A stretch of 64,000 bases of DNA, taken from the NCBI GenBank assembly GCA_015060685.1, contig SUXZ01000001.1:1-64000 (forward strand), in the 5' to 3' direction. Positions 1 through 12,689 of this stretch are shown here, one piece after another (position 1 is the first letter of the stretch; each line of letters starts with the position of its first letter). Below the pieces are notes generated by a model. It was not told where the DNA came from, did not search any database, and saw nothing but the letters and a program-made list of their open reading frames with translations. This DNA is from Mediterranea massiliensis. Lineage in GTDB: Bacteria; Bacteroidota; Bacteroidia; Bacteroidales; Bacteroidaceae. Made by a program: the position numbers and the translations under genes.

Positions 1-1666
1 TGGTGAGCACGGGATGTGGCAGACGCACCATCTTGCAGTGACTTTCGTCAGGTGTAAGAATATTCATACCCACGGCTCCGATGTATTCGGTAAGCGACAT
101 GACAAGTTCTTCGCGGATGGGGTCGATGGCTGGATTCGTTACTTGTGCAAATTGTTGGCGGAAATAGTTGAACAGCAGTTGCGGACGTTCGTTCAGCACA
201 GCCAATGGTGTGTCATTACCCATGGAAGCAACTGGTTCGGCGCCATTTACAGCCATGGGCATAAGAATACGTTCCACATCCTCACGCGTGTATCCGAAGA
301 CTTTCAGCATGGTGTTATAGGCCGATATGCCATTCTCCACCTTTCGCCCACTTTTCAGGGTATCAAGTTCAATTCGGTTGGCAGCCAGCCATTGTCGGTA
401 AGGCTTGGCTGAAGCCAATTGTTCCTTCAACTCTGCATCGTAATAGATTCTCCCTTCTTGAGTATCTACCAACAGAATCTTTCCCGGTTGCAAACGTCCT
501 TTCTCCTTTATTTCCGAAGGCTCGAAATCCATCACACCCACTTCGCTGGCTACAACCATCATATCCCCTTGCGTAATGAGATAACGGGCGGGACGAAGAC
601 CGTTACGGTCAAGCATACCACCAGCATAGCGACCATCGCTGAATAGAAGTGCCGCTGGCCCATCCCACGGTTCCATCAAAATAGAATGATACTCGTAGAA
701 AGCTTTCAGTTCGTCGCTGATTGGGTTCTTGTCGTTAAACGATTCGGGAACCAACATACTCATGGCATGGGGCAGACTTAAACCTGACATGACCAGAAAT
801 TCCAATACATTGTCGAGAGAAGCACTGTCGCTCATATCCGGTTGTATAATGTGACCAAGCTGTTTGATGTCCGACAAAATAGGAGTGGCAAGTACACTTT
901 CGCGAGCTTCCATCCATCCTCGATTACCACGAATGGTGTTAATTTCGCCATTGTGTGCCAACAGACGGAAAGGTTGAGCCAGACTCCAAGTAGGAAATGT
1001 GTTGGTGCTAAAACGCGAATGTACCAAAGCCAGTCCACTTGTAAAGTATGGATGCGTCAGATCGGTGAAGTATTCACGTACCTGCATGGAAGTAAGCATT
1101 CCTTTATATATAATGTTTCGACTGGAAAGAGACACAATATAGAAATCTTTATGATGTATTCGTTTCTCTATCTTCTTGCGGATGACATAGAGTGTACATT
1201 CCAATTGCGAGTTGTCCGTATCTCCCGTAATAAAAACCTGTTTGATATCAGGTTCGGTACTCAAAGCATCTTTTCCCAGACAACTAGAATTGACTGGCAC
1301 ATTACGCAAATGCATCAGACTGAGTCCTTCACGCTCAATTTCTTCTATCATGATGCTCAAGATATCTTCCTGTTCCTTTTTACCTTTAGGAAGAAAAACC
1401 AACCCTGTACCATATTTTCCTTTTTCAGGTACAGGAATACCTTGTAACAAGATAAATTCGTGAGGAATCTGTAACATAATTCCAGCTCCGTCTCCCGTTT
1501 TGTTGTCAGCCCCTTCAGCACCACGATGGCGCATATTTTCCAGAACTTTCAAAGCCGAGTCCACTAATTGGTGCGACTTGTTACCGTGAATGTTCACGAC
1601 CATCCCCACACCACATGCATCATGCTCATTGGCAGAGTCGTATAATCCATTTCTTTTTCTTTCCAT
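1..1666 (-). CDS. gltB: Glutamate synthase (GOGAT) large subunit, N-terminal part
   Basis: Large subunit of glutamate synthase, which moves the amide nitrogen of glutamine to 2-oxoglutarate. The ATG at 1666 opens a frame that stays open to base 1, giving 555 residues; the family is about 1,500 residues, so the rest lies outside the window. The N-terminus has the class II glutaminase signature ending EHDACGVGMV, with the expected processed nucleophile at Cys18, followed by HRGAEGADNKTGDGAG. The last visible residues (LTPDESHCKMVRLPHPVLT) match the end of the glutaminase region and start of the central domain. A good promoter lies upstream (1698-1727). The adjacent amidotransferase operon on the other strand makes this locus a hub of glutamine nitrogen use. 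Confidence 0.95.
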   Translation of the reverse strand, partial: MERKRNGLYDSANEHDACGVGMVVNIHGNKSHQLVDSALKVLENMRHRGAEGADNKTGDGAGIMLQIPHEFILLQGIPVPEKGKYGTGLVFLPKGKKEQEDILSIMIEEIEREGLSLMHLRNVPVNSSCLGKDALSTEPDIKQVFITGDTDNSQLECTLYVIRKKIEKRIHHKDFYIVSLSSRNIIYKGMLTSMQVREYFTDLTHPYFTSGLALVHSRFSTNTFPTWSLAQPFRLLAHNGEINTIRGNRGWMEARESVLATPILSDIKQLGHIIQPDMSDSASLDNVLEFLVMSGLSLPHAMSMLVPESFNDKNPISDELKAFYEYHSILMEPWDGPAALLFSDGRYAGGMLDRNGLRPARYLITQGDMMVVASEVGVMDFEPSEIKEKGRLQPGKILLVDTQEGRIYYDAELKEQLASAKPYRQWLAANRIELDTLKSGRKVENGISAYNTMLKVFGYTREDVERILMPMAVNGAEPVASMGNDTPLAVLNERPQLLFNYFRQQFAQVTNPAIDPIREELVMSLTEYIGAVGMNILTPDESHCKMVRLPHPVLT

Positions 1667-1697
1667 AATGCTTTTCCTTTGTAAAACAATAGTGATG

Positions 1698-1727
1698 CAA
1701 AGGTACGACAATCAACTATCAACCAAA
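1698..1727 (-). promoter_or_regulatory. Predicted promoter of gltB
   Basis: On the minus strand a TTTG (1724-1727), an 18-base spacer and TACCTTTG (1698-1705) fit the Bacteroidetes -33/-7 consensus. It sits about 32 bases before the gltB start codon. Confidence 0.6.
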
Positions 1728-1826
1728 TTGAAAGCATAGCAAAAAGAAAGAAGAAACTAATCCCAAATTTCAAATTGAAAGAAAAACCATAAAACAATTT
1801 GCAAAATGAAAGCAAAAGTAGCCATT

Positions 1827-3053
1827 CTAAAGCCAATCTTTTAGTTGCATCACAGCTTTTTCACAATCAGAACGGCTGGCAAAAGCACTAAGACGCACAT
1901 AGCCTTCGCCACTGGGACCGAAAGCAATACCAGGTGTGCAAACCACATGAGCACCATAAAGCATCATGCGGAAATATTCCCATGCACTGTGTTGATGAGG
2001 GATACGAATCCATAAATAAGGTACATGCTCGCCACCGTAAAGACGAATTCCCGTAGTAGAAAGTTCACGGCGCATCATCATTACATTCTTCATGTAATAG
2101 TTGATGGCATTGCATACCTCTACTTTACCCTCGGGTGTATAGATGGCTGCCGCCGCACACTGGGTGACGTAAGATACACCATTAAATCTGATGCGCTGAC
2201 GGTAATTCCATAGTGAATTCATAGAAATGCTTCGACCATCCAGTGTCTGCACCTGTAGTTCGTGAGGGATGACAGTATAACCACAACGAAGACCGGTAAA
2301 ACCTGCTGTACGTGAGAAACTGCGCAGTTCTATGGCTACTTTCTTGGCTCCGCGTATTTCATAAATGGAATGCGGTATTCCAGGCGACTGAATGTATGCT
2401 TCATAAGTGGCATCGAAAAGAATAAGAGAGTTGTTTTTCAGTGCATAGTCCACCCATTTCTTCAAGCTTGATTTACTGAAAGCCATGCCTGTGGGATTGT
2501 TGGGCGAACAGAGATAAACGACATCAACAGGACGATCAGGCGGCTGAGGGACAAAACCGTTTGACTCCACACATTCCAGATAGTTGACATTGCTCCAATG
2601 CCCTCCACGGAAGACACCAGCCCGACCAGAGACCACGTTACTCTCCACATAGATAGGATAAATGGGGTCTGCCACACCTACAGCATTATCCGAGCCCAAA
2701 ATCTCACCGATATTGCCAATCTCGCTCTTGATGCCATCGTTGACGAATATTTCTTCGGGGGTGAGGTGAACACCTCTAGGGTTAAAGTCGTTCTTGATAA
2801 TGGCTTCACGCAGAAACCCATAGCCTTGTTCCGGACCATAGCCATGGAATGTTTCAGTATGCGCCATTTCATCTACAGCTTGCCGCATACTCTCCGCCAC
2901 ATGAGTTCCCAACGAATGAATTACATCATTGACGCTCAAATCGATAAGATTGTTGGATGGACGAATCACCTTGAATTTCTCCACTTCTCCTCGGATGCTC
3001 GCAAACACATTTTCCTGCGGCAATTCCAGAAAATTTTCGTTCACCAATGCCAT
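1827..3053 (-). CDS. DapL-like aminotransferase lacking the PLP lysine
   Basis: Homologue of LL-diaminopimelate aminotransferase (DapL), a fold-type I PLP enzyme of lysine and peptidoglycan-DAP synthesis. Starting at ATG 3053 rather than an upstream TTG at 3059, it has 408 residues, normal for the family. Recognisable blocks are HGYGPEQGYGFLREAI (70-85), NDGIKSEIGNIGEI (105-118), DPIYPIYV, SPNNPTG (183-189), FDATYEAY (213-220) and FGPSGEGYVRLSAF. The Schiff-base motif, normally SFSKxAGFTG, reads SFSRTAGFTG here: residue 248 is Arg (codon CGT, 2310-2312). The substrate loop usually written GIGDVTRPL is also altered, to SVNDVIHSL. The frame is intact, so this is not an obvious pseudogene. It may be a pseudoenzyme paralogue, with a catalytic DapL encoded elsewhere. 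It lies between gltB and the divergent amidotransferase operon. Confidence 0.85.
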   Translation of the reverse strand: MALVNENFLELPQENVFASIRGEVEKFKVIRPSNNLIDLSVNDVIHSLGTHVAESMRQAVDEMAHTETFHGYGPEQGYGFLREAIIKNDFNPRGVHLTPEEIFVNDGIKSEIGNIGEILGSDNAVGVADPIYPIYVESNVVSGRAGVFRGGHWSNVNYLECVESNGFVPQPPDRPVDVVYLCSPNNPTGMAFSKSSLKKWVDYALKNNSLILFDATYEAYIQSPGIPHSIYEIRGAKKVAIELRSFSRTAGFTGLRCGYTVIPHELQVQTLDGRSISMNSLWNYRQRIRFNGVSYVTQCAAAAIYTPEGKVEVCNAINYYMKNVMMMRRELSTTGIRLYGGEHVPYLWIRIPHQHSAWEYFRMMLYGAHVVCTPGIAFGPSGEGYVRLSAFASRSDCEKAVMQLKDWL

Positions 3054-3085
3054 ATTCAATCTTTCTTACAGCGTTTACAATGCTG

Positions 3086-3093
3086 CAAAATTA
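3086..3093 (-). promoter_or_regulatory. Candidate -7 box for the DapL-like gene
   Basis: TAATTTTG on the minus strand, 33 bases before the ATG, matches TAnnTTTG. No convincing -33 TTTG is seen at the usual spacing. Confidence 0.35.
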
Positions 3094-3294
3094 CAGAATT
3101 CTTTGATTTTATAGCGTACAGTCGCTTTGTTTTGGTAAAGAAAAAATAATAAATCGTTTGCAATTGACATAAAACAAGACACAATACATTTTAATTTGAA
3201 TCTTTTTCATCTAGAATAATTAGACATTAGAACTTTGATTATTCCAATTCATTCAAACAAAGAGTATATCGCATCCCGTTTGTATCGTATGCCT

Positions 3295-3302
3295 TACCTT
3301 TG
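3295..3302 (+). promoter_or_regulatory. -7 box for the amidotransferase operon
   Basis: TACCTTTG, 28 bases before the ATG at 3330, matches the Bacteroidetes -7 consensus. The only nearby TTTG (3279-3282) is too close (12 bases), so the -33 element is weak or unusual. Confidence 0.5.
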
Positions 3303-3329
3303 CAGCAGAAAACAAACAAGCAAAAACAG

Positions 3330-5162
3330 ATGGAACCTCTGAAGCATGAGTGCGGTGTGGCAATGGTAAGGTTGCTGAAACCGTTGGATTATTATCAGGA
3401 AAAGTACGGAACCCGTATGTGGGGACTGAATAAAATGTATCTGCTTATGGAGAAGCAGCACAACCGCGGTCAGGAAGGTGCCGGCCTTGCGTGTGTGAAA
3501 CTGTACACAAAGCCCGGTGAGGAATATATGTTTCGTGAACGGGCAACAGGTACAGGAGCCATTACCGAAATCTTTCAAAACATAAGCGGCCATAGTGAAG
3601 AGTTTGCAGCAGAACTCTATATGGGACACCTACGCTATTCTACAACGGGCAAAAGCGGGTTGACCTATATTCATCCTTTTTTGCGACGTAATAATTGGCG
3701 GGTGAAAAACCTAGCAATTTGTGGTAATTTCAATCTGACAAACGTAGATGAGGTTTTTGCAGGCATTACAGCCGAAGGGCAACATCCACGTCGGTATGCC
3801 GATACTTATATTCTTCTGGAACAATTGGGACATCGGTTGGACCGTGAGGTGGAACATCTGTACCATCAATGCAAGGAAGAAGGATTGGAAGGACTCGGTA
3901 TCACTCGTTCCATCGAGGAACGTATCGATTTGACGGAAGTACTGAAGACTACAAGCCGTACTTGGGACGGTGGTTACGTGATATGCGGAGTGACCGGTAG
4001 TGGAGAGAGTTTTGCGGTGCGTGATCCTTGGGGGATTCGTACCGCTTTTTGGTATAAGAACGACGAGGTACTGGTTCTTGCCAGCGAGCGTCCTGTGATA
4101 CAGACGGTTATTGATGTGCCTTGGGAAGAGGTACATGAGTTGCTGCCGGGACAGGCACTATTGGCAAAGCGGAACGGGGAAGTGCGCTTGGCGGAAATCA
4201 ATCGTCCGAAAGCTTGCTCCGCCTGCTCCTTCGAACGTATCTACTTCAGTCGGGGTAGTGACAAAGACATTTATCGGGAACGGAAAATGTTGGGTAAGCA
4301 GTTGGTACCACAAATTTTGAAGGCAGTGGACTATGAGGTGGGTCATACTGTATTTTCGTTTATTCCTAACACGGCGGAAGTGGCTTTCTATGGAATGTTA
4401 GAAGGGTTGGACGAATACTTGAATGAACGAAAGGTGAAACTCATCGAGGCATTGGGACACAAGCCGGAGCATGCGGAACTGGAACGCATTCTCTCCATGC
4501 GTATCCGTAGCGAGAAAGTGGCCCTCAAGGACATCAAGCTGCGCACATTCATTGCCGAAGGAAACAGTCGTAACGACTTGGCTGCTCATGTGTATGATAT
4601 CACGTATGGCAGTGTACAGCCAGGAATTGACAATTTGGTGGTTATCGACGACAGCATCGTGCGGGGAACTACACTCAGGCAAAGCATCATCCGCATACTC
4701 GACCGTCTGCGACCCAAGAAGATGGTCATCGTTTCTTCTTCGCCTCAAGTGCGTTATCCCGATTATTATGGTATCGATATGTCCAGTTTGGAACAGTTCA
4801 TTGCTTTCAAAGCTGCTGTCAGTTTATTGAAGGAGCGACAGATGAATGATGTGATAAGATGTGCCTATCGGAAAGCTAAACTGCAAGAAGAGCACCCAGG
4901 TGGCCGGATAAAAAATTATGTAAAGGAACTCTATGCTCCCTTTTCCGACGAGGAGATCGCAGAGCGAATAGCCGTATTGCTGACTCCTGAGAACATTCAT
5001 GCCAAAGTACAGATTGTCTATCAGGATTTGGAGGGATTACATAAGGCTTGTCCGCAGCATCGGGGAGATTGGTATTTCAGCGGTGATTATCCTACGGAAG
5101 GAGGATTGCGTCTGCTGAACAAAGCATTCATCGAGTTCATTGAAAAGAGATATCAATTCTAA
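3330..5162 (+). CDS. PurF-like amidophosphoribosyltransferase, long variant
   Basis: First gene of the operon; resembles glutamine phosphoribosylpyrophosphate amidotransferase (first step of purine synthesis). The ATG at 3330 (610 residues) is preferred to a TTG at 3300 because it places the class II nucleophile Cys8 in KHECGVAMV near the N-terminus. A glutaminase domain (with NRGQEGAGL) is followed by a phosphoribosyltransferase-like domain carrying the PRPP loop VVIDDSIVRGTT at about 437-448. It is over 100 residues longer than ordinary PurF. The usual VPDSG-type block of the PRPP site is not recognisable; the aligned stretch reads FIPNTAEV. It may therefore be a specialised paralogue. carA begins 11 bases after its stop. 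Confidence 0.8.
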   Translation: MEPLKHECGVAMVRLLKPLDYYQEKYGTRMWGLNKMYLLMEKQHNRGQEGAGLACVKLYTKPGEEYMFRERATGTGAITEIFQNISGHSEEFAAELYMGHLRYSTTGKSGLTYIHPFLRRNNWRVKNLAICGNFNLTNVDEVFAGITAEGQHPRRYADTYILLEQLGHRLDREVEHLYHQCKEEGLEGLGITRSIEERIDLTEVLKTTSRTWDGGYVICGVTGSGESFAVRDPWGIRTAFWYKNDEVLVLASERPVIQTVIDVPWEEVHELLPGQALLAKRNGEVRLAEINRPKACSACSFERIYFSRGSDKDIYRERKMLGKQLVPQILKAVDYEVGHTVFSFIPNTAEVAFYGMLEGLDEYLNERKVKLIEALGHKPEHAELERILSMRIRSEKVALKDIKLRTFIAEGNSRNDLAAHVYDITYGSVQPGIDNLVVIDDSIVRGTTLRQSIIRILDRLRPKKMVIVSSSPQVRYPDYYGIDMSSLEQFIAFKAAVSLLKERQMNDVIRCAYRKAKLQEEHPGGRIKNYVKELYAPFSDEEIAERIAVLLTPENIHAKVQIVYQDLEGLHKACPQHRGDWYFSGDYPTEGGLRLLNKAFIEFIEKRYQF

Positions 5163-5173
5163 TTAGAATATAT

Positions 5174-6259
5174 ATGAAAAAAGCAACGCTGATATTGGAA
5201 GATGGAAGTTGTTTCGAGGGCGAGTCTTTCGGTTACGAAAAACCTGTAGTGGGTGAAGTGGTATTCAATACAGCCATGATGGGTTATCCCGAAAGTTTGA
5301 CCGACCCTTCGTATGCAGGGCAACTGATGGTACTGACCTATCCGTTGGTAGGTAACTATGGAGTGCCGCCTTTCTCCATGGAAAAAAATGGGATTCCCGT
5401 CTATATGGAGAGCGGACGAATTCATGCGGAAGCACTCATCGTGAGCGATTACAGCGAAACCTTCAGCCATTGGAATGCCAATGAAAGTTTGCGTAATTGG
5501 TTGAAGCGCGAGCAAGTACCTGGATTGACTGGTATCGATACACGCCGATTAACAAAAGTACTAAGAGAACATGGAGTGATGATGGGGAAAATAGTATTCA
5601 GTAACATAGACGATTTTTCTAGTAAGTATCCTGATTATCCCCATGTGAACTATGTGGACCAAGTGAGTTGCAAAGAGGTGATTCGATACAATGAAGGAGC
5701 CGGTAAGAAAGTGGTCCTGATAGACTGTGGCGTGAAGGCAAACATTCTTCGCTTGTTGTTAAAGCGGGATGTAGAAGTCATCCGTGTACCATGGAATTAT
5801 GACTTTCTTACGTTGGAGTATGATGGAATCTTCATTTCTAACGGACCGGGCGATCCTGACACATGTGAGGTTGCGGTAAGGAATATCCGCCGTGCCATGC
5901 AGGACGAGAATCTCCCTATCTTCGGTATTTGTATGGGTAATCAACTCCTTGGCAAGGCCGGTGGAGCTTCTGTATATAAACTGAAATACGGACATCGTAG
6001 TCATAACCAACCGGTGAGGATGGTGGGAACAAACCGTTGCTTCATCACCAGTCAAAACCATGGCTATGCTGTAGATAGTAATACGTTGGGCAACGAGTGG
6101 ATACCTTGGTTTGTGAATATGAATGACGGTTCTAACGAAGGAATCCGTCATCGGACGAATCCGTGGTTTTCGGTTCAGTTTCATCCCGAAGCGGCATCCG
6201 GACCAACGGATACGGCTTTCCTCTTCGATGAGTTTGTAGAATTGCTTAAAAACAGGTAA
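5174..6259 (+). CDS. carA: Carbamoyl-phosphate synthase small subunit
   Basis: Glutaminase subunit of carbamoyl-phosphate synthase, which feeds ammonia to CarB for pyrimidine and arginine synthesis. At 361 residues it has the family length. An N-terminal CPSase small-chain domain (NTAMMGYPESLTDPSYAGQ near 32-50) precedes a class I amidotransferase domain with the nucleophile Cys253 in GICMGNQLLG and the dyad His337/Glu339 in QFHPEAASGPTD. It is followed by carB after only four bases, implying translational coupling of the two subunits. Confidence 0.96.
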   Translation: MKKATLILEDGSCFEGESFGYEKPVVGEVVFNTAMMGYPESLTDPSYAGQLMVLTYPLVGNYGVPPFSMEKNGIPVYMESGRIHAEALIVSDYSETFSHWNANESLRNWLKREQVPGLTGIDTRRLTKVLREHGVMMGKIVFSNIDDFSSKYPDYPHVNYVDQVSCKEVIRYNEGAGKKVVLIDCGVKANILRLLLKRDVEVIRVPWNYDFLTLEYDGIFISNGPGDPDTCEVAVRNIRRAMQDENLPIFGICMGNQLLGKAGGASVYKLKYGHRSHNQPVRMVGTNRCFITSQNHGYAVDSNTLGNEWIPWFVNMNDGSNEGIRHRTNPWFSVQFHPEAASGPTDTAFLFDEFVELLKNR

Positions 6260-6263
6260 ATCA

Positions 6264-9200
6264 ATGAAGAACGAACAGATACAAAAGGTGTTGCTCTTGG
6301 GGTCAGGAGCATTGAAGATCGGCGAAGCGGGTGAGTTTGATTATTCTGGTTCGCAGGCACTGAAAGCATTGAAGGAAGAAGGTATTCGTACGGTACTCAT
6401 TAATCCAAACATTGCGACCGTGCAGACTTCGAAAGAAGTTGCCGATGAAATCTACTTCTTGCCAGTTACTCCTTATTTTGTAGAGAGAGTGATTGAGAAG
6501 GAACGTCCCGATGGAATACTCCTGGCTTTTGGTGGACAGACTGCATTGAACTGTGGCGTATCACTCTACCGGTCTGGAGTGTTTGAACGATATGGGGTAC
6601 AGGTATTAGGCACTCCCGTACAAGCTATTATGGATACGGAAGACCGTGAATTATTTGTCCATCGGCTGGACGAAATCGGTGTCAAGACTATCCGTAGTGA
6701 AGCCGTGGAAACGTTGGAAGATGCTCGGCGTGCAGCCAGGGAATTGGGTTATCCCGTCATTATCCGTGCTGCATACGCATTGGGCGGTCTCGGTTCCGGA
6801 TTTTGTGACAATGAAACAGAACTAGATGCCTTAGCCGAGAAAGCTTTTTCATTCTCACCGCAGGTATTGGTTGAAAAGAGTCTGAAAGGATGGAAGGAAA
6901 TAGAGTATGAGGTGGTACGGGACTGTTTTGACAACTGTATCACCGTATGCAATATGGAGAACTTTGACCCGTTGGGTATTCACACAGGCGAATCGATAGT
7001 CGTTGCTCCTTCTCAAACGCTCACTAACAACGAATACCACAAGCTTCGTGAATTGGCCATCCGCATCATTCGTCACATCGGTATCGTGGGCGAGTGCAAT
7101 GTACAATATGCACTCGATCCCGAAAGTGAAGATTATCGGGTTATCGAAGTGAATGCCCGATTGAGCCGTTCATCAGCATTGGCTAGTAAGGCTACGGGCT
7201 ATCCGTTGGCTTTCGTCGCCGCGAAACTGGCCTTGGGATACGGGTTGTTTGACTTGAAGAATGCGGTCACCAAGACTACTCCCGCCTTCTTTGAACCGGC
7301 ACTTGACTATGTGGTCTGCAAGATTCCCCGTTGGGACCTCGGTAAGTTCCAAGGAGTAGATAGGGTGTTGGGCAGTAGCATGAAGTCGGTGGGCGAAGTG
7401 ATGGCCATCGGTCGCACGTTTGAGGAAGCTATACAGAAAGGACTCCGTATGATTGGACAAGGGATGCATGGATTTGTGGAAAACAAGGAACTAGTGATAG
7501 CAGATGTAGACAAGGCACTTCGCGAACCAACCGACAAACGCATCTTCATCATCAGCAAAGCCATGCGTGCAGGATATACCGTGGACCAGCTCCATGAACT
7601 TACAAGGATAGACAAATGGTTCTTGCAGAAACTGCAAAACATCATGGATACGAGTATAGAATTGCATGATTGTGTATGGAGCAGTTCTTCTTTCGGCTCT
7701 CTCCTTCGTAAGGCCAAACGTCAAGGTTTCTCTGATTTCCAGATTGCTCGTGCCATCGGATTGGATACAGTGATGAGTGGCGAAAATGCTGCTCAGAAAA
7801 TCCGAGAATTACGTAAACGGGTGGGGATTCTTCCTGTAGTGAAACAGATTGATACGTTGGCGGCTGAATATCCGGCACAGACCAACTATCTTTACCTAAC
7901 CTATAATGGTACTGAAAGCGACGTGGATTATTTAGGCGATAAAAAATCGGTAGTGGTATTGGGAAGCGGTGCTTATCGAATTGGTTCCAGTGTTGAATTT
8001 GATTGGTGTGGCGTACAGGCGTTGAATACCATCCGCAAAGAAGGTTGGCGTAGTGTGATGATCAACTACAATCCGGAAACCGTCAGTACGGATTATGATA
8101 TTTGCGACCGTCTCTATTTTGACGAACTGACATTCGAACGTGTTTTAGATATTCTGGAATTGGAAAATCCGTATGGAGTTATTGTAAGTACAGGCGGTCA
8201 GATACCGAACAATCTGGCTCTCCGTCTCGATGCACAAGGTGTAAGTATTTTAGGGACATCAGCCGAAAGTATTGACAGGGCAGAAGATCGGGATAAATTC
8301 TCTGCGATGCTTGATACGATTGGAGTAGATCAACCGGAATGGCGTGCATTGACTTCGTTGGAAGACATTCAGGCATTCGTTCAGGAAGTTGGTTTCCCTG
8401 TACTGGTACGCCCATCGTATGTGTTGAGTGGTGCAGCCATGAATGTATGTTCCAACAACGAAGAACTGGAACGCTTTCTGGCATTGGCTGCTAATGTGTC
8501 GAAACAGCATCCGGTGGTGGTGAGCCGTTTTATCGAACATGCCAAAGAAGTAGAAATGGATGCCGTAGCCCGAGAAGGTGAAATCATAGCATACGCTATC
8601 AGTGAACACATCGAATATGCCGGTGTGCATAGCGGTGATGCCACCATTCAGTTCCCGCCACAGAAACTTTACGTGGAAACCATGCGACGTATCAAACGAA
8701 TCAGTCGCCGTATAGCCAAGGAGCTGAACATTTCCGGTCCGTTCAACATCCAGTTCCTTGCCCGCGACAATGATATCAAGGTGATAGAATGCAATTTGCG
8801 TGCTTCGCGGTCTTTCCCGTTTGTAAGCAAGGTACTTAAGCTGAATCTGATAGAATTGGCAACTCGGGTAATGCTGGGCATGGAGGTTCAAAAGCCGGAC
8901 AAGAGTTTGTTCGATTTGGATTATGTGGGTATCAAAGCCAGTCAGTTTTCTTTTAACCGTTTGCAGAATGCCGATCCCGTATTGGGGGTAGATATGGCAT
9001 CGACGGGTGAGGTGGGATGCCTGGGACAGGACACTTCTTGTGCCTTATTGAAAGCGATGCTATCGGTAGGTTATCGTATTCCGCAAAAAGGAATCCTGCT
9101 TAGCACTGGAGCCCCCAAGCAGAAAGTGGATATGCTGGAAGCTGCCCGTATGCTGCAACAGCAAGGATTCACCTTGTATGCCACTGGAGGTACTTCAGCT

Positions 9201-9488
9201 TTCCTTGAAGAAAACGGAGTGAAAAGTGTCCGTGTCTATTGGCCAAGCGAAGAAGGAACTCCACAAGCACTCGACTTGTTGCACCGGAAAGAGATAGACA
9301 TGGTGGTGAACATCCCCAAGAATCTATCTTCTAGTGAGTTGGATAATGGTTATAAGATTCGTCGTTCGTCCATCGATTTGAACATTCCACTGATAACCAA
9401 TGCCCGTTTAGCGAGTGCTTTTATTGGTGCGTTCTGCTCGATGAAAGTGGAAGATTTGGCTATCCAGTCCTGGAATGAATATCAATAG
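6264..9488 (+). CDS. carB: Carbamoyl-phosphate synthase large subunit
   Basis: Synthetase subunit (1,074 residues, standard length) that makes carbamoyl phosphate from bicarbonate, two ATP and ammonia channelled from CarA. Two homologous ATP-grasp halves are visible. The first starts [20 protein letters not shown] and contains [10 protein letters not shown]; the second starts [20 protein letters not shown] near residue 555 and contains [10 protein letters not shown]. The last roughly 130 residues form the MGS-like allosteric domain ([15 protein letters not shown]). It lies four bases after carA and 23 before guaA in the same operon. Confidence 0.97.
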   Translation: MKNEQIQKVLLLGSGALKIGEAGEFDYSGSQALKALKEEGIRTVLINPNIATVQTSKEVADEIYFLPVTPYFVERVIEKERPDGILLAFGGQTALNCGVSLYRSGVFERYGVQVLGTPVQAIMDTEDRELFVHRLDEIGVKTIRSEAVETLEDARRAARELGYPVIIRAAYALGGLGSGFCDNETELDALAEKAFSFSPQVLVEKSLKGWKEIEYEVVRDCFDNCITVCNMENFDPLGIHTGESIVVAPSQTLTNNEYHKLRELAIRIIRHIGIVGECNVQYALDPESEDYRVIEVNARLSRSSALASKATGYPLAFVAAKLALGYGLFDLKNAVTKTTPAFFEPALDYVVCKIPRWDLGKFQGVDRVLGSSMKSVGEVMAIGRTFEEAIQKGLRMIGQGMHGFVENKELVIADVDKALREPTDKRIFIISKAMRAGYTVDQLHELTRIDKWFLQKLQNIMDTSIELHDCVWSSSSFGSLLRKAKRQGFSDFQIARAIGLDTVMSGENAAQKIRELRKRVGILPVVKQIDTLAAEYPAQTNYLYLTYNGTESDVDYLGDKKSVVVLGSGAYRIGSSVEFDWCGVQALNTIRKEGWRSVMINYNPETVSTDYDICDRLYFDELTFERVLDILELENPYGVIVSTGGQIPNNLALRLDAQGVSILGTSAESIDRAEDRDKFSAMLDTIGVDQPEWRALTSLEDIQAFVQEVGFPVLVRPSYVLSGAAMNVCSNNEELERFLALAANVSKQHPVVVSRFIEHAKEVEMDAVAREGEIIAYAISEHIEYAGVHSGDATIQFPPQKLYVETMRRIKRISRRIAKELNISGPFNIQFLARDNDIKVIECNLRASRSFPFVSKVLKLNLIELATRVMLGMEVQKPDKSLFDLDYVGIKASQFSFNRLQNADPVLGVDMASTGEVGCLGQDTSCALLKAMLSVGYRIPQKGILLSTGAPKQKVDMLEAARMLQQQGFTLYATGGTSAFLEENGVKSVRVYWPSEEGTPQALDLLHRKEIDMVVNIPKNLSSSELDNGYKIRRSSIDLNIPLITNARLASAFIGAFCSMKVEDLAIQSWNEYQ

Positions 9489-9511
9489 TAATTAATTGTA
9501 ATATCAGGTAT

Positions 9512-12675
<3,164 letters not shown>

Positions 12676-12689
12676 AAAGTAGTCAATTT

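Noticed and set aside
842-1447. Plus-strand frame of 201 codons opposite gltB
   Set aside because: Antisense shadow of a strongly conserved gene; the same applies to other long frames opposite purF-like, carB, hisF, rlmB and the peptidase.
1-1666. gltB as a truncated pseudogene
   Set aside because: The frame is open to the window edge and conserved throughout; truncation is due to the window.
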